Shown: positions 1 to 11,682, counted from the stretch's first letter. The stretch is DNA of 64,000 nucleotides from Adiantum capillus-veneris (GCA_014529385.2 CM043948.1:82443760-82507759); one strand, 5' to 3'. Notes: generated by a model not told the origin, from the letters alone. Numbers and translations: made by a program.

Positions 1-30
1 AAAACAGTTTAACTAAAGAAAAAAATGCAC

Positions 31-151
31 CTTCAAGTCACCCTCTGCCATGGTTTCATAAAACTTCTTCAAAGTACCATAATGAGGTCGCAAAAATTTG
101 AGAGGCTTAGGAACAGACGTCATTGAGCTCGTAGCAGTGCGAATCTCTTGT
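31..151 (-). CDS. RPN1: RPN1 coding exon 3
   Basis: The minus strand completes the split arginine codon and then reads [20 protein letters not shown] followed by [20 protein letters not shown]. The [19 protein letters not shown] segment is almost invariant in RPN1/PSMD2 from plants to animals. The acceptor is GGTGTAG (AG at 153-152) with a TTCTAAC branch-point-like sequence 20-25 nt upstream. The donor is AAG|GTGCAT at 30-29. The exon is 121 nt and ends in phase 0. The next exon, expected to start with a KYLADILSVLALTMS-type sequence, would lie to the left of the window. No frameshift or stop is present in the three exons, so the gene is probably functional. Confidence 0.92.
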
Positions 152-1020
152 CTACACCATTGTTGAAAATTGTTAGAATCCGCTTGAACAATTGAATATG
201 CTGCCTTCAGCACCTAGTTCACTTGTAATCAACTCCAAAGGGTCAACCTTGATTTAGAAATGTTACACAATGCATAATGACCATGTCCTACATCCAGATA
301 ACTCCAAGTAAAGAGTAAGTGCATGTTAAAGACACATGCTAGTCATCCACAAGTCAATATAACTCACACTTAGTTTTGACTGACTAACTACTACGATCCC
401 AATCAACATTATTAGAGCCCAACTCCATGGATGTAGAACTAAGTACCAATATACGCTCTCAACGCCAAGCATACACACACATATGAGCATAAATTTCAAT
501 GTATTGCATCCTCTCTAAACATCATACATACTAAATACAAAGTATAACACTATTCTTCTCACTAGAACTTAACAATGACAACTCTTTCTAGCCGGTGAAG
601 ACCTCAAGCAACTTGCAATCACATAACTTTTTTCCCGAGAAAAAGATCCTTCCATTAGTTAATGAAACTGCCCATAGGGCTACTACTAGAGAGGTCTATA
701 TCAACAGCAAGGGGAGACTCTCCCATTGAAAAAACAGAATATGTACAATGGGGGCTAAATCACGAAATGGGAGGAGGAAAAAGCCACACAGGTGGACGGT
801 AGTGCCATCTGGGTACATCCTGGACCATGGTGAAGAATGGCCAAGAAGGTAATTGGTGTGAAGAGGATTTTTAAGGTGACCTTTGGTTAAGATGACTAGT
901 ACAAGGCTTGTCTTGGTGTCTCCTGATGACACTTTCATCTCTCAAAAGATGTTCAAAAATTGTTGCATAGGTACAAAGATTGTTGCATAAGTATGGTCTG
1001 CTCTCCCATCTCATCCTACA

Positions 1021-1312
1021 AATTTAAATTCCAAGTTATCCAAGGATGATAATACTCCTTTGGTGGATGCTACGGAGTACAAGCAACTGATTTGTTCTAT
1101 CTTCTCCTTGGATAACACTCAATCTAATATCTACTATAACATGGATATCTTCAATCAGTTTTTTAGTCAGCTTCATCTCTCTCATGTTGCCACGGACCTC
1201 GTCAAAAATTGTGGCCCTAATGACTAAGGTATTCCTTGCTGGATGCAGTTATTCTAATTCAATTGGTTGTGTTGACACACGGAGATCCATTGTTGGTTAC
1301 TACTCTGAGATC
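1021..1312 (+). pseudogene. Decayed Copia reverse transcriptase/RNase H fragment
   Basis: Plus-strand translation gives KLSKDDNTPLVDATEYKQL followed by a degenerate Q..IYYNMDIFNQF segment. In another frame near 1260 it reads DTRRSIVGYYSEI. These correspond to the Copia stretch LSK...VDATEYRQLVGSL...IAYAV..VSRF and to the later DTRRSTSGY of RNase H, in the right order and spacing. Stops and frameshifts are frequent. No LTRs belonging to it were found. The flanking stretch 1313-1851 shows no recognisable gene. Confidence 0.6.
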
Positions 1313-1851
1313 CGCTAGATCTAGATGTAATGGCTGAGTGAATGTGAAGTGAATGTCATTCTACTGCATCAAGATTCCTACCTAGATGAGATGACCGAAT
1401 TCTGTTGTGAGTGCATCAAGAGTTCCATAAGGATGAGATGGCTACACATGAAACTAGGTGCATCAAGAGTTCCGAACTAGATGAGATGGCTAGATTGATT
1501 GATTGAAACATGTTGTTCACTTGAATCAAGTGTGTGATTTTGTGAATTGCATGCATGCTATGCGAATGTACCATCTTGTGGCAATGGTCAGGGGCATGGT
1601 TTACTTGGAATATGAAAAGAAAGGATGTGAATCTGATAGGAATGAGATTTACTAGATCAAGACATTCGTAAAAAGATCAATGCGGTCTGAATGTGATTGC
1701 CAAATGTGTTACAATGATCATGATTTGTATATGAGACCCAAAAAATGTGGTGGACTGATGTCTCTGTAGAAGTGCTGGATTTGTGGAGTCTAGTGCATGG
1801 GTACATAGTGTCTATTGAAGAAAGTTTCTATCCTTTGGCTGATTAGCAAGC

Positions 1852-2345
1852 GTAATCAAGGGCGATTACAATTCTTTCAGGTGACAGGAATGTCACAAGT
1901 TTGTGAGGTGGCATGCCCAATTTGAGGGACTGGCCGAGAGAACAATGGGTAAGAGTTTAAAAACTCTAACCCAAAAGAACTTTGAAGTTTTGACCGTAGG
2001 GCCTTAAAAACCCTAACCCCTAAGGGCCCTAAACCCTAAAAGGACAGAAGCGTAGGGTTATTGGCTGATTTCCGCATATTGCGTTGACATGTTGGCGTGG
2101 CAAGCAGTACAGATTTTTGCAGTTTGCGCTAGCTACAGCCTGGTTTTGATAGCTTCTTGCGTGAAATTTTGGGAGCAGATAATTTTGGTACCAAGTGCTT
2201 TTGGTGCAGGAGCTTTTGGGGCTTTGCTTTTGGCAACCCTTGTACTGTTTATAAGTGTCCAGAGGATTGGTCTCTAGAGAGCATTTAGACGGAGAGTCTC
2301 GGAGAGAGCTGGACCCTAGGGGTGTCACGTGCACATTGCACCCAA
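1852..2345 (+). repeat. Gypsy 3' end and LTR fragment (plus orientation)
   Basis: A hairpin GTAATCA-AGGG-CGATTAC at 1852-1869 is followed 21 nt later by an LTR start TGTCACAAG at 1891. The same layout is seen before the 3' LTRs of the Gypsy element at 19924 and the minus-strand element at 3037. The LTR continues with a TTGGCGTGGCA-type motif near 2090 and CTTTTGG-rich text to about 2320, where it abuts the opposite-strand LTR beginning near 2346. It is a truncated copy with no internal coding region to its left that I can read. Confidence 0.5.
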
Positions 2346-2409
2346 GTCACGAGGACAATAGAAAAGAACAGACTGAACAGACTTTAAGCACTTCAATAAC
2401 AACTGAATC

Positions 2410-2451
<42 letters not shown>

Positions 2452-3037
2452 ACACGCGACACGGAGTGGCAGAATTCCACCCCAGAGAGTATTGGCCCCA
2501 AACCTTGGCGCCCCTTTCGGTATTTCTTTATATTACTTGAACTCAATACAATGTCTGTACTCCCGCTCTGCACCTTCTCACTGAAGCGTGCTAGAGACTG
2601 AGCCCTCAGCACATATTTAAAGGCCCTTGGCCTCAAAAGCAGTTACATGAAAAGCAATAAACTCAAAAGCATCTTGTCCAAAAGTGCCAAAAGCTGCCAG
2701 CGCGTTTTGCGGAAATCTGTACAATTGCCACATCACTAACGTAAAACGCGGAAATCCGTACACATGCCACGTCAACGCTGTCAGCGGAAATCCATACAGA
2801 TGCCACGTCAGCATGCCAACGTGAAATCTGGGATTCCGTACAACTTTGCCACGTCATCAGTTCCTCACGCAATTAAGTGTGTGTGTGAGCTTGCTTTACT
2901 TATTCTCTTTACGCCACTTGGGCCCCATCGGACAGGGTCCCATAAGTTGGCGAGAACTTTAAAAATAGACCCACTCGGCGAGGATCTGTAGGACGGCTCC
3001 GTTCTTCACTGGCTTGACACGTCATCAATTTGTGACA
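2346..3037 (-). repeat. 3' LTR of the 3.1 kb non-autonomous element
   Basis: On the minus strand it starts TGTCACAAATTG at 3037. It contains four degenerate copies of a TGACGTGGCA-type motif between 2700 and 2880, a TTTAAATATG TATA-like box near 2615, an (AG)n tract (2413-2450), and ends near 2346. It pairs with the LTR at 4719-5418. Confidence 0.7.
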
Positions 3038-3161
3038 TCTCCCCTTCTTGAAAGAAAGTAATCGTCCACGATTACAGCATATCTGCAAAACAACTCAAGT
3101 TAGCTCAAAAAAATTCGAGGGACATTCCAAGGGACAATCAGTTTGCTCCTTTTTTTTTGGC

Positions 3162-3283
3162 TAAGGAGTCTGCTTCTCCTTGCGGCTCTTTTGTTAAGGA
3201 GTCTGCTTCTCCTTGCGGCTCTTTTGTTAAGGAGTCTGCTTCTCCTTGCGGCTCTTTTGTTAAGGAGTTGGCTTCTCCTTTCG
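3162..3283. repeat. 33-bp tandem repeat, about 3.7 copies
   Basis: The unit AAGGAGTCTGCTTCTCC plus TTGCGGCTCTTTTGTT recurs at 33-bp period. Read on the minus strand it keeps frame and encodes an 11-residue arginine-rich repeat (LLNKRAARRSR) inside an open frame from 3513 to 3100. Whether it is translated is unknown. Confidence 0.75.
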
Positions 3284-4718
3284 TCCATATCGGAACTCTT
3301 GATATTCCAATGTAGTAAAATTAGCCATCGCACCCAGACCACACTGATCTTCCACGGGTGTCTTGATGCAATTACATGCCCATGCAATTTCATCCAATTA
3401 GGAATATTCAGTGGTTGGCACATCACAATGCAACACAAATGCTCACATATGCATGTTACAAGACATAGAAACATAAAGTCGCCGATGAACACTGCTCCCG
3501 CATAACCTAACAAGGTCCAAGCCGAGAGATATTCAACGACTCCCTCATCACTCCTCTTGCATAACCTAAAAAGGTCCGAGTCAAGAGATATAGAGGCCTT
3601 TTACAACCGAACGTCCCCCAGACCGCAGCCTGCGTCGTTTAGAGGTGCTGAGAGTAACCACTGCTCAAACTTCTTAATACTCCTCCCGCATAACCATCCA
3701 GGTCCAGGCCGAGAGTAACAACAACAATATTTTTCAGGCATACAACAAAACGCTCCCCAGACATCCCGTCTGTGTCGTTCGAAGGTTTTCTAGCATACAA
3801 CGAAACGCTCCTCGAACATCCCGTCTACGTCGTTCTGAGGTTCAAACAATACCAAAACAACATTTCTCACTACTCCACCCGAGAGTAAAATCACCAATCA
3901 TTGAAACCAATATTAAAACAGAGTCAAACATTTCAAATCGGCACGAAGACAGGTTCGAAACAGATACCATCTATTTTAAACAATTTCCAAACAGAATCAC
4001 CAAACAAGTTCTCAAACAGATTTCAAACTTAAAAAGCAATCTCGACATCAGTCAAGCTCAAAAAGTTGACTGACTTTCCATCCTGAAACCTGCACCAAAA
4101 ATTAGGGTTAGGTTCCTTCCAACATGATCCACGAACTCTTGAATAGTCGAAACAAGCCTCGACAAGCAATGTTCCTGTGGCGATGATGGTAGTCCCAAGA
4201 CCTAGCAATCACACCGGACCTCCAAGGTTTTTATCTCAAAAAGAGACACCTACTAAGAGGTGTCAAGAAATTTCAAGTTATAATCTGCTAGGGTTTCCAT
4301 GGCAAGCATTTCAGGATACCCCACTCTGCCAGAAGTTGCACACCGAAGGAAGATGTTTCGGGCAAAACAAAAATTAAAAGCTTGCCAAGTCCTTGGAGTG
4401 TGCGGCTTGGTAGCTATAGACTTCCACCACTGCATGGCACTGCCTCTAAGAAAAACAGCAGCTCAAAACAAATCTTGGATCCTTCTCTTGCAAGTGATCT
4501 TTATGGCTTATGCCATGTAAGACATGAGCGGTGAAGACGGGAGTACACCTGATGCTCGATGAAGTAAGGGTGGGAATGTCTTATAAGTCCGATGTCCGGA
4601 CTCGGAGATACTTCAAATAAGATTCCAATAGACTTTGGAAGCGCCGGTTTGCTCTCTCTCCTCTTTTGTAGGATCGGTATGCTTTTAGAAAAGCACACGC
4701 CTAATGCTTTGATACCAC

Positions 4719-5418
4719 TGTCACAAGACGGGCACCACGTGCCAATAGAAAAGAACAGACTGAACGCACTTTTAGCACTTCAATAACAACTCAACCGAAA
4801 GAGAGAGAGAGAGAGCACACGCGACACGGAGTAGCGGAATTCCACCCCAGAGAGTATTGGCCCCAAACCTTAGCGCCCCTTCCGGTATTTCTTTATATTA
4901 CTTGAACTCAGTACAATGCCGGTACTCGCGCTCTGCACCTTCTCACTGAAGCGTGCTAGAGACTGAGCCCTCTGCACATATTTAAAGGCCCTTGGTCTCA
5001 AAAGCAGTTACATGAAAAGCAGTAAACTCAAAAGCATCTGGTCCAAAAGTGCCAAAAGCTGCCAACACGTTTTGCGAAAATCCGTACAATTGCCACATCA
5101 TCAACGTAAAACGCAGAAATCTTTACACTTGACACGTCAGTATTGTCATCGTAAATGTGTACAACTGCCACGTCAACATGCCAACATGAAATCCGGGATT
5201 CCGTACGGCTTTGCCACGTTATCAATTCACCACACAATTGAGTGTGTATGTGTGGGCTTGCTGTGGGCTTGCTTTACTTATTCTCTTTAGGTCACTTGGG
5301 CCCCATCTGACGGGGTCCCATAAGTTGGTGGAAACTTCTTAAATAATAGACCCACTCGGCGAGGAACTGGAAGTCGGCGAGGTTCTTCAGTGGCTTGACA
5401 CGTAAGCAATTTGTGACA
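4719..5418 (-). repeat. 5' LTR of the 3.1 kb non-autonomous element
   Basis: On the minus strand it starts TGTCACAAATTG at 5418 and ends CTTGTGACA at 4719, directly before the primer binding site. It carries four ACGT-core motifs (5090-5240) and a short (AG)n tract at 4800-4814. Its 3' end GGCACGTGGTGCCCGTC is the same sequence that ends the LTR array units at 12.8 and 24.6 kb, so these belong to one LTR superfamily. Confidence 0.7.
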
Positions 5419-6069
5419 CAAGCTACTGCTGTAGGTCCACATCAGTCTTAGTTAGCTTAGGATCTAGCCTCGCACTTTGTGCATGAGCACTTCCCACCGC
5501 ATAAATCCAGTTACCGCGCATGGGGAACCACCTCTTATAAGTCCATCTTATTCATAAGTGACTTATTATTATCATTTCCAAATCATGGGGGCTGTTATTG
5601 CACTACTGGACCCAATTGTTGGGAGGTATATAAGCAGACCCAGGACGCATGGAAAGGCCAGAAGACAGATAGAGCACAGACCAGCAAGCTCTCTAACGTT
5701 TTCCTCCAAAAGCAGGCTGGTGTTTTTGCTCTCAAGCATCAGCGTTTTCAGCCATCACGACCAGCGCTTCAGATCAGCCCCCATCGCATCAACCCTTACC
5801 CGGTAGCAGATCCTTGCCAATTCTCCCACCAGTCGCAGTAGATCAACTAACATTTTCAGATCAGCCTGGAGTCGCTAGCGTTTTGCAAATTCAGTCTAGA
5901 TCAGCCAGCATTTTCTGTTTTCAGCAGCGTTTTTGCAGTTCATAACCGTACATGATACCCTCGGCGACAGATTAGCCCTTAGCCTCACCGCATGATCCCA
6001 ATCCTATCAGCAAGCCTAGAGTTTTCAAATTTCAGCCATTAGTCCATTCGCACCACCATAGAGAGCCAT
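5419..6069 (+). repeat. LTR-like fragment with TATA box, next to a Gypsy integrase relic
   Basis: GGTATATAAGCAGACC (5626-5641) is a good TATA box. It is followed by a GC-balanced leader with repeated AGCGTTTT(G)CAG-type phrases (5740-5950), as in R-U5 regions. The integrase fragment of a plus-strand Gypsy begins at 6070 with no pol sequence in between, so a large internal deletion has joined LTR and integrase. No open frame of note; the identity is inferred from layout only. Confidence 0.4.
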
Positions 6070-6162
6070 GAGTTAGCTCAGCTCTTTGTGGAGCGCTTAT
6101 ATAAGCTTTATTGTTTACCCAAGAAAATTGTCAGTGACCGTGATCCCACGTTCACTAGTAAT
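6070..6162 (+). pseudogene. Gypsy integrase core, left half, cut by a Copia insertion
   Basis: The plus strand reads ELAQLFVERLYKLYCLPKKI then VSDRDPTFTSN, the second catalytic aspartate region of a Gypsy/Ty3 integrase (VSDRD.TF.S). The frame continues at 11683 after removal of the Copia element and one copy of its GTAAT target duplication. Confidence 0.85.
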
Positions 6163-6354
6163 TGAAGAAGTACGAGCGGAAGTGCGACGCGAGAGAGAGT
6201 GCGAGAAGAAGAGCACGACGATATGGTGAACTCGCTCTACTGTAATGTGTAGAGCATAGTGAGTTCTTATTAGGTTTTAACAAAAGAATATGTGTACATA
6301 CCTGGCGGCCCGCCCACTTACCTGGGCGACCACATTGGGCTTTATACCCCAACA
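6163..6354 (-). repeat. Copia 3' LTR
   Basis: A 192-bp LTR preceded on the minus strand by AAGTGGGAGGT. It differs at four sites from the partner at 11491-11682, which points to recent insertion. Confidence 0.95.
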
Positions 6355-6443
6355 ACCTCCCACTTAAAGTCCAATGTGGTACTTTAAGTGTGAGAGAAGC
6401 TACTATACAAGCTAATATACAAGAGATGTAGAGAAGTGATGTA

Positions 6444-7007
6444 CTACCCTACACCTAACTGCTTGCGAAAATGCGCAAAGCTCTCTGAGGGAAGTCCTTT
6501 TGTAAGTAGATCAGCAGGATTTTCTGTGGTGTGAACTTTGACAAGCTGAAGTTGCTTATCCTCGAGCATTTCCCTGATGAAATGATACTTCACATCCACA
6601 TGCTTTGTCTTTGAGTGATAAACTGGATTGCGAGCCAATTGTATAGCACTTTGACTATCACAATATAACACAGGCATCTCTTCTTTGATTCCCAAATCTG
6701 TTACTAGTCGATTAAGCCAAATTGATTCTTTGCATGCCTCTGATGCTGCAACATATTCAGCCTCTGTAGTAGACTGAGTAACACAATCTTGTAATCTAGA
6801 ACGCCATGATACTGCTCCACCAGCCAATGTAAAGACATACCCTGACGTAGACCTTCGGTTGTCTAAGTCACCTGCATAATCTGAGTCTGTAAAACCCTTT
6901 ACACTTAGCTTCTGACTCCCATAGCATATACGCATACTCTTTGTAGCTTTCAGGTATCTCAATATTCCTTTCACTGCCTCCCAATGTTTCTTGCCTGGGT
7001 TTGACAT
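6444..7007 (-). pseudogene. Copia RNase H and C-terminus
   Basis: Open frame of 187 codons after the TGA. It carries the RNase H blocks GFTDSDYAGDLDNRRSTSGY, STTEAEYVAASEACKE, LYCDSQSAIQLARNPVYHSK and TENPADLLTKGLP, in the order found in all Copia elements. The final stop is about 90 bp before the 3' LTR. Confidence 0.92.
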
Positions 7008-7010
7008 GTA

Positions 7011-7958
7011 TCAACTTACTACTCCCACTGCAAATGCAATGTCTGGGCGAGTGGCAATCATTGCATACATCAAACTACCCACTGCAGACGCATATGAAAT
7101 CTTATCCATTTCAGCCTGTTCTTCCTCAGACACAGGACAATCTTGTTTGCTAAGTTTCACATATGGTGGCAATGGAACACTCAATGCCTTTCCCTTCTCC
7201 ATATTGAAACGTTGCAAAACCTTGTCAATATACTCTGTTTGAGATAACCAAATCAACTTCTTTGATCTGTCTCTCTCAATGCGCATACCAAGTATATGAC
7301 TTGCCTCACCCATGTCTTTCATGTCAAACGATTTTGCCATCTTTGACTTCAAAGCTGAAATTTCTTCCAAGTGCTTGCCAGCAATCAACATGTCATCCAC
7401 ATACAAAATAAGGATCAACCAACTACCATCCTTAGCCTTCTTTGTATATAGACAGTGATCGAACTCACTACGTTTGTAGCCTTGAGAAAGCATAAACTTG
7501 TGGAATTTATGGTACCATGCCCTCGGTGATTGTTTTAAGCCATAAAGACTCTTTAACAACTGGCATACCCAATCTTCCTTGCCTTTCTCAACAAACCCTT
7601 CTGGCTGTTGCATGTAAATTTCCACATCTAAATCACCATGCAAGAACGCTGTTTTGACATCCATTTGGTGCAACACCAAATCTAATATGGCAACCAATGC
7701 AATAAAGCATCTCAATGTAGTCATTTTGACCACCGGAGAGAAGACTTCATCAAAGTCAATGCCTTGTTCTTGCTTAAAGCCCTTGGCAACAAGCCTTGCT
7801 TTGTACTTTGGCTGACTATCATGAGCGGTGATCTTATACCTGTAAACCCATTTACAGGGTAGAGCCTTTTTGCCCCGTGGTAATTTAACATGGAAGCTAG
7901 TTGCATGGCCAATTGCCAATTCCCGGAGTCCTTCATTTGCACTGCTTCCTTGTAACAT
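7011..7958 (-). pseudogene. Copia reverse transcriptase
   Basis: The frame carries KALPCKWVYRYK, LVAKGFKQEQGIDFDE, HQMDVKTAFLHGDLDVEIYM, QSPRAWY and the catalytic box LYVDDMLIAG, all typical of a Tork/Tnt1-type Copia RT. It is in a different frame from the integrase ORF because of a frameshift near 7900. It ends at a TGA at 7010-7008 inside what should read AVGVVSRYMSNPGK, the arginine codon CGA having become TGA. Confidence 0.92.
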
Positions 7959-10393
7959 GAAGGCTCATTGCAATCAGTCAACATGACATAGTTCATAGAT
8001 GGAACAAACCTATCAGGAGGTCGCGTGACACGTCCAGATCTACGCACAATAGGTGGCTCAGGCTCAGCCACAACCTGTGGTTCCAATCTATCCTGTCCTT
8101 GCTCCTCTTGAGCCCTGACATTTTGTCTTGCACGTGCAGTTCCATCTTCTTGGAAGACAACTCTTCTAATCTCCTCAACCCTCTCTGGTTTAGAATGATA
8201 TTTGGATTCATTAGAGTGAACATCATTGCTGCGGACAACCTTTCTGGATTCGGGATCCCAAAGTCTGTACCCCATCTCACCAGAATTACCATAGCCTAGA
8301 AAGATGCACTTTCTACTCTTTGGCTCAAGTTTGTTCCCAGATTCCTTTGGAACGTGAGTATATGCCTCACAGCCAAAGACTCTGAGATGCTTGTATGAGG
8401 GCATTTTGCCTGACCATACCATCTCTGGCACTGAATCCTTCTGCAAAACCTTGCTAGGAGATCTATTTACAAGATGAACAGCTGTTGATACAGCTTCAGC
8501 CCAAAACCCATTTGGCAGCTGTGCATTAGACAACATACTTCTGACCTTCTCTTGTATGGTCCTATTCATCCTCTCAGCAACACCATTTTGAGGAGGATTG
8601 TAAGGAGCAGTAAGTTCACGTTTTATACCTTTTGACTCACAAAAGTCTTGAAAGGCCTTTGAAACATACTCTCCACCATTGTCAGTGCGTAAGCATTTAA
8701 GCTTCTTGCCACTCTGATTCTCCACAAGTGTCACAAACGTTTTGAAAACACTAAACGCTTCATCCTTGTGCTTGAGAAAGTAAACCCATACTTTCCTCGA
8801 GTAATCATCTATAAATGTCATAAAGTAAGAAGCTCCCCCTAGAGATAGGTTAGGCATAGGTCCACACAAATCACTATGAACAAGTGCCAACTGTGTATCT
8901 CTTCTACTGCTTCTATGCTTATGTGGGTGTTGTGTTTGCTTACCATACAGACAATGTTCACAGAATTCAAAATCATTAAATGAAAAGCCAGGCAAATAAC
9001 CAGAACGAGACAAGATTTCCATTCCCTTCTTGGACATATGTCCTAACCGGCTATGCCACAAAGAAACGTTCGGCTGCTCGGTTACATTGATTACATTTTT
9101 AGAGACATTTGATACATAAATCATGTAAAGTCCTCCAGACTTTACTCCATGTGCTACTGTCATAGAACCCTTGGATATCTTCCACATGTTCTGTCCAAAA
9201 GTGGTGACATAGCCAGCATCATCAAGTAAACCTGTGCTGATCAAGCTCTTTGTAATTGCGGGAACATGTCTCACATTCTTCAGCGTGAAAGAAGAGCCAT
9301 TCTGAAACTTCAATTGAACATCTCCAACACCTAAGATCTCACATGTCTGCCCATTGCCTAGCCGAACATGATCTTTAGTGGTCACATAAGAAGTAAACCA
9401 CTCCTTGTTTGGAGACACATGAAGTGATGCCCCTAAGTCTATAATCCAATCACTCAGTGCATTTCCATCAGATGCTGTAAGAAGAGATGAGTCCATAGTA
9501 TTCTTCAAGAAGTAGATGTCTCCTGACACTAGACTGTCATCCTCTGCAACAGTGTTTGTCACATTTATTTCTTGAATCTTCACTGAGGACTTGTTCTTCT
9601 CACCATGGTCTTCAGCTTTCTCTTTGCCTTTTTCTGCTTTCCATTCTCTGCAGTCTCTTTTCATGTGACCCTTCTTGCCACAATGGTAGCATTCTATGTC
9701 ACTCTTGCCTCTAGCACTGCGGGACTTGCTACGAGACTGATTCCTCTTTCCACCTTTGTACTTTTCTTTGGTCCTTCCCCTGACAACTAAGGCTATTCCT
9801 TTGCCTTTGTCCATTGTCTTTCTATTGGTTTCTTCAGTAAGCAGACTTCCTTCTACACCTGCTATGTTCAAACCATCTGGAGGTGCAGAATTACTCAAAG
9901 CTGTGCGAAAAGTGTCCCAACTTTCCGGCAATGTGATCAACAGGAACATAGCTCTAACAGGTTCATCAAACTTGACACCTTGAGCTGACAACTGACTATA
10001 GATTGTGTTGAATTCATTCAGATGATTGGACATAGGTGTCCCTTCTTTCATCTTCAAGTCAACAAGCTTCTTAAGCCAGTATACCTGTGAAGCTGCACTC
10101 TGCTTCTCATAAAGATCGCTCAGCTTTAACCATGCTTGATAAGCCGACATCTCGTCTGCTACATTGAAGTAAACGCTTTCTACCAAAGTCAGCATAATGG
10201 TAGAAAGTGCCAATTCATCTATTTCGCTCCATTCATCTTCGTCCATATCTTCCGGTTTTATCCCCTTGAGCTTTATAGGTTTTATCTGCTTCTTTTGTAC
10301 CAACACGTGCCAAATCTACTTCTTCCACAATGGGAAATTGGTTCCATCCAGCTTCTTGATATTGTAAAGAGCAGTGTCCTGTGATCCAGCCAT
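7721..10393 (-). pseudogene. Copia gag, protease and integrase
   Basis: Gag starts at the ATG at 10393 (MAGSQDTALYNIKKLDGTNF) and is interrupted by one TAG at 10318-10316, after which the frame is open to 7721. In order: gag with a UBN2-type domain, the zinc knuckle CYHCGKKGHMKRDC, protease with WIIDLGAS, where the usual D-S/T-G triad has become D-L-G, integrase zinc-binding HSRLGH...CEHC, and the core with DNGGEY and the glutamate in PPQNGVAERMNR. The loss of the protease serine and the gag stop suggest that this copy cannot act on its own. It runs out of frame near 7900, where RT continues in another frame. Confidence 0.9.
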
Positions 10394-11490
10394 AGCTACG
10401 CTTCACAGTGGTTTACTTTCCTGGGAAAAATTCGACAGAGTTTCCCCTGTAAACTGACCTCTGAACCAATATCAACCTGTCAAATGAACCAAGAAAGCTT
10501 CAGATTCTGCATAAATTTCGGCAGAGTCTCCTTCGTAAAATGGCTCTGGTATACTCAAAACACATACCAAAAAACAGCTCAAAAAACACTGTCTCTCTGA
10601 CACTGTAAGCTGCGGGTAAACCTGTCCTACACCTATACTGTCTCTCACTGTCCTGTCACTGTCCTGTAAGCATAGACTGTGAGAATGCCTCAACGGCAGT
10701 AAAGCAAAGATGCAATCCCAACTGTCTAACTCACAGTCAATACATCCTAGCTGTCTATTTAAGGGTGCTCGAGGGATCGCTCCAAGACCTGTATCAGCGA
10801 AAGGATCTCAACATTCGAGAATCCCCCAGCTCAATAAAACCTCACTCGACCCTCAACAAAGGCTGCAGTAAATCTGACAGTACATAGACTTCCCACAAAG
10901 TCATACATCCACAAATTTCCCACTATATGCTGTAACCGCTACGGCGGTTGTTTGCTGCGTCACTCACAGCTAGCAAACCCTCAACAAACATACATCATCT
11001 CTGACAATACATCCCATGTGGAAGTACCTGCAATGTCAGGATGAAATCTAGAATATCAAGCAGCAAACACAAGCTACCTAATGAACTAGTGGATGTCGCC
11101 TACAGTCTGTGTGTACATGCGCCCATGTCGTATGTAACACGCCTCCAAGAACTGAGCCATCCTTCGATGTGTAGACAGCCACAAATCAACACTCTGGGAG
11201 TGTCGATATCCTCAGCACCTGCAGTCGTAGGCCGAAAACCCCAAATTTGCAGAGTCGGATCTGCACCCGCCGAGACCACGTAGTCGAAAATGGCCTGCGC
11301 AGACCTTTGTCGAAGCCGAACGGTCGCCGAGATGACCTCAGAATGAAATTCTGACAACACCGAGTCCTTCGGAGCTTCCCACGAGATTTGGGGCCGTGTC
11401 TTCGCCTGTCGAATTTCCCTCCAATCTGAGTTGGTGACTCTAGCCTCCTGCAGTGCTGCCCCAAGCCTCGATCTGAGCTCTGATACCAGT
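10394..11490 (-). other. Copia untranslated leader between primer site and gag
   Basis: About 1.1 kb between the primer binding site and the gag ATG at 10393. I see no coding sequence in it. Short open frames on either strand lack any recognisable domain. It probably holds dimerisation and packaging signals, but none can be pointed to. Confidence 0.5.
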
Positions 11491-11682
11491 TGAAGGAGTA
11501 CGCGCGGAAGTGCGACGCGAGAGAGAGTGCGAGAAGAAGAGCACGACGATATGGTGAACTCGCTCTACTGTAATGTGTAGAGCATAGTGAGTTCTTATTA
11601 GGTTTTAACAAAAGAATATGTATACATACCTGGCGGTCCGCCCACTTACCTGGGCGACCACATTGGGCTTTATACCCCAACA
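11491..11682 (-). repeat. Copia 5' LTR
   Basis: A 192-bp LTR followed on the minus strand by ACTGGTATCAGAGCTC, the primer binding site for initiator-Met tRNA (about 11474-11490). Confidence 0.95.

Larger units (their letters stand above)
2346..5418 (-). mobile_element. Non-autonomous 3.1 kb LTR retroelement
   Basis: Two LTRs of about 690-700 bp in the same (minus) orientation flank a 1.7 kb interior without reverse transcriptase, integrase or gag. The 5' LTR is 4719-5418, followed on the minus strand by TGGTATCAAAGC, a one-mismatch initiator-Met tRNA primer binding site at 4706-4717. The 3' LTR is about 2346-3037, preceded by the polypurine tract AAGAAGGGGAGA. The interior carries internal tandem repeats (3162-3283) and degenerate repeats of a CTCCCGCATAACC...GGTCC...GAGAGTAAC block near 3493, 3553 and 3680. 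I could not find a matching target duplication (flanks GCTTG and TTGGG), so the ends may have been rearranged. Confidence 0.7.
6163..11682 (-). mobile_element. Complete Copia (Ty1) LTR retrotransposon, Tork/Tnt1-like
   Basis: Both ends carry 192-bp LTRs (6163-6354 and 11491-11682) that begin TGTTGGGG and end CTTCA on the minus strand and differ at only 4 positions. A 5-bp target duplication GTAAT flanks them (6158-6162 and 11683-11687). After the 5' LTR comes ACTGGTATCAGAGC, an initiator-Met tRNA primer site. Before the 3' LTR is the polypurine tract AAGTGGGAGGT. Gag, protease, integrase, RT and RNase H follow in Copia order, with a stop in gag, a frameshift before RT and a stop before RNase H. 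It is inserted in an older Gypsy integrase and lies in the same sense as RPN1. Confidence 0.95.

Noticed and set aside
2255-2636. Open frames on both strands across the (AG)n tract at 2413-2450, and similar frames at other AG/CT tracts
   Set aside because: They exist only because the dinucleotide repeat is open in all frames and they lie inside LTRs.
3058-3075. Possible CRISPR-like or transcription terminator palindrome
   Set aside because: A single stem-loop whose place before LTRs in three elements identifies it as part of retroelements; no spacers or repeats of CRISPR type exist in the window.
2318-5423. Target duplication for the 3.1 kb non-autonomous element
   Set aside because: The flanks (AGGGG or CCCAA on the left, CAAGC on the right) do not match in any sensible register.
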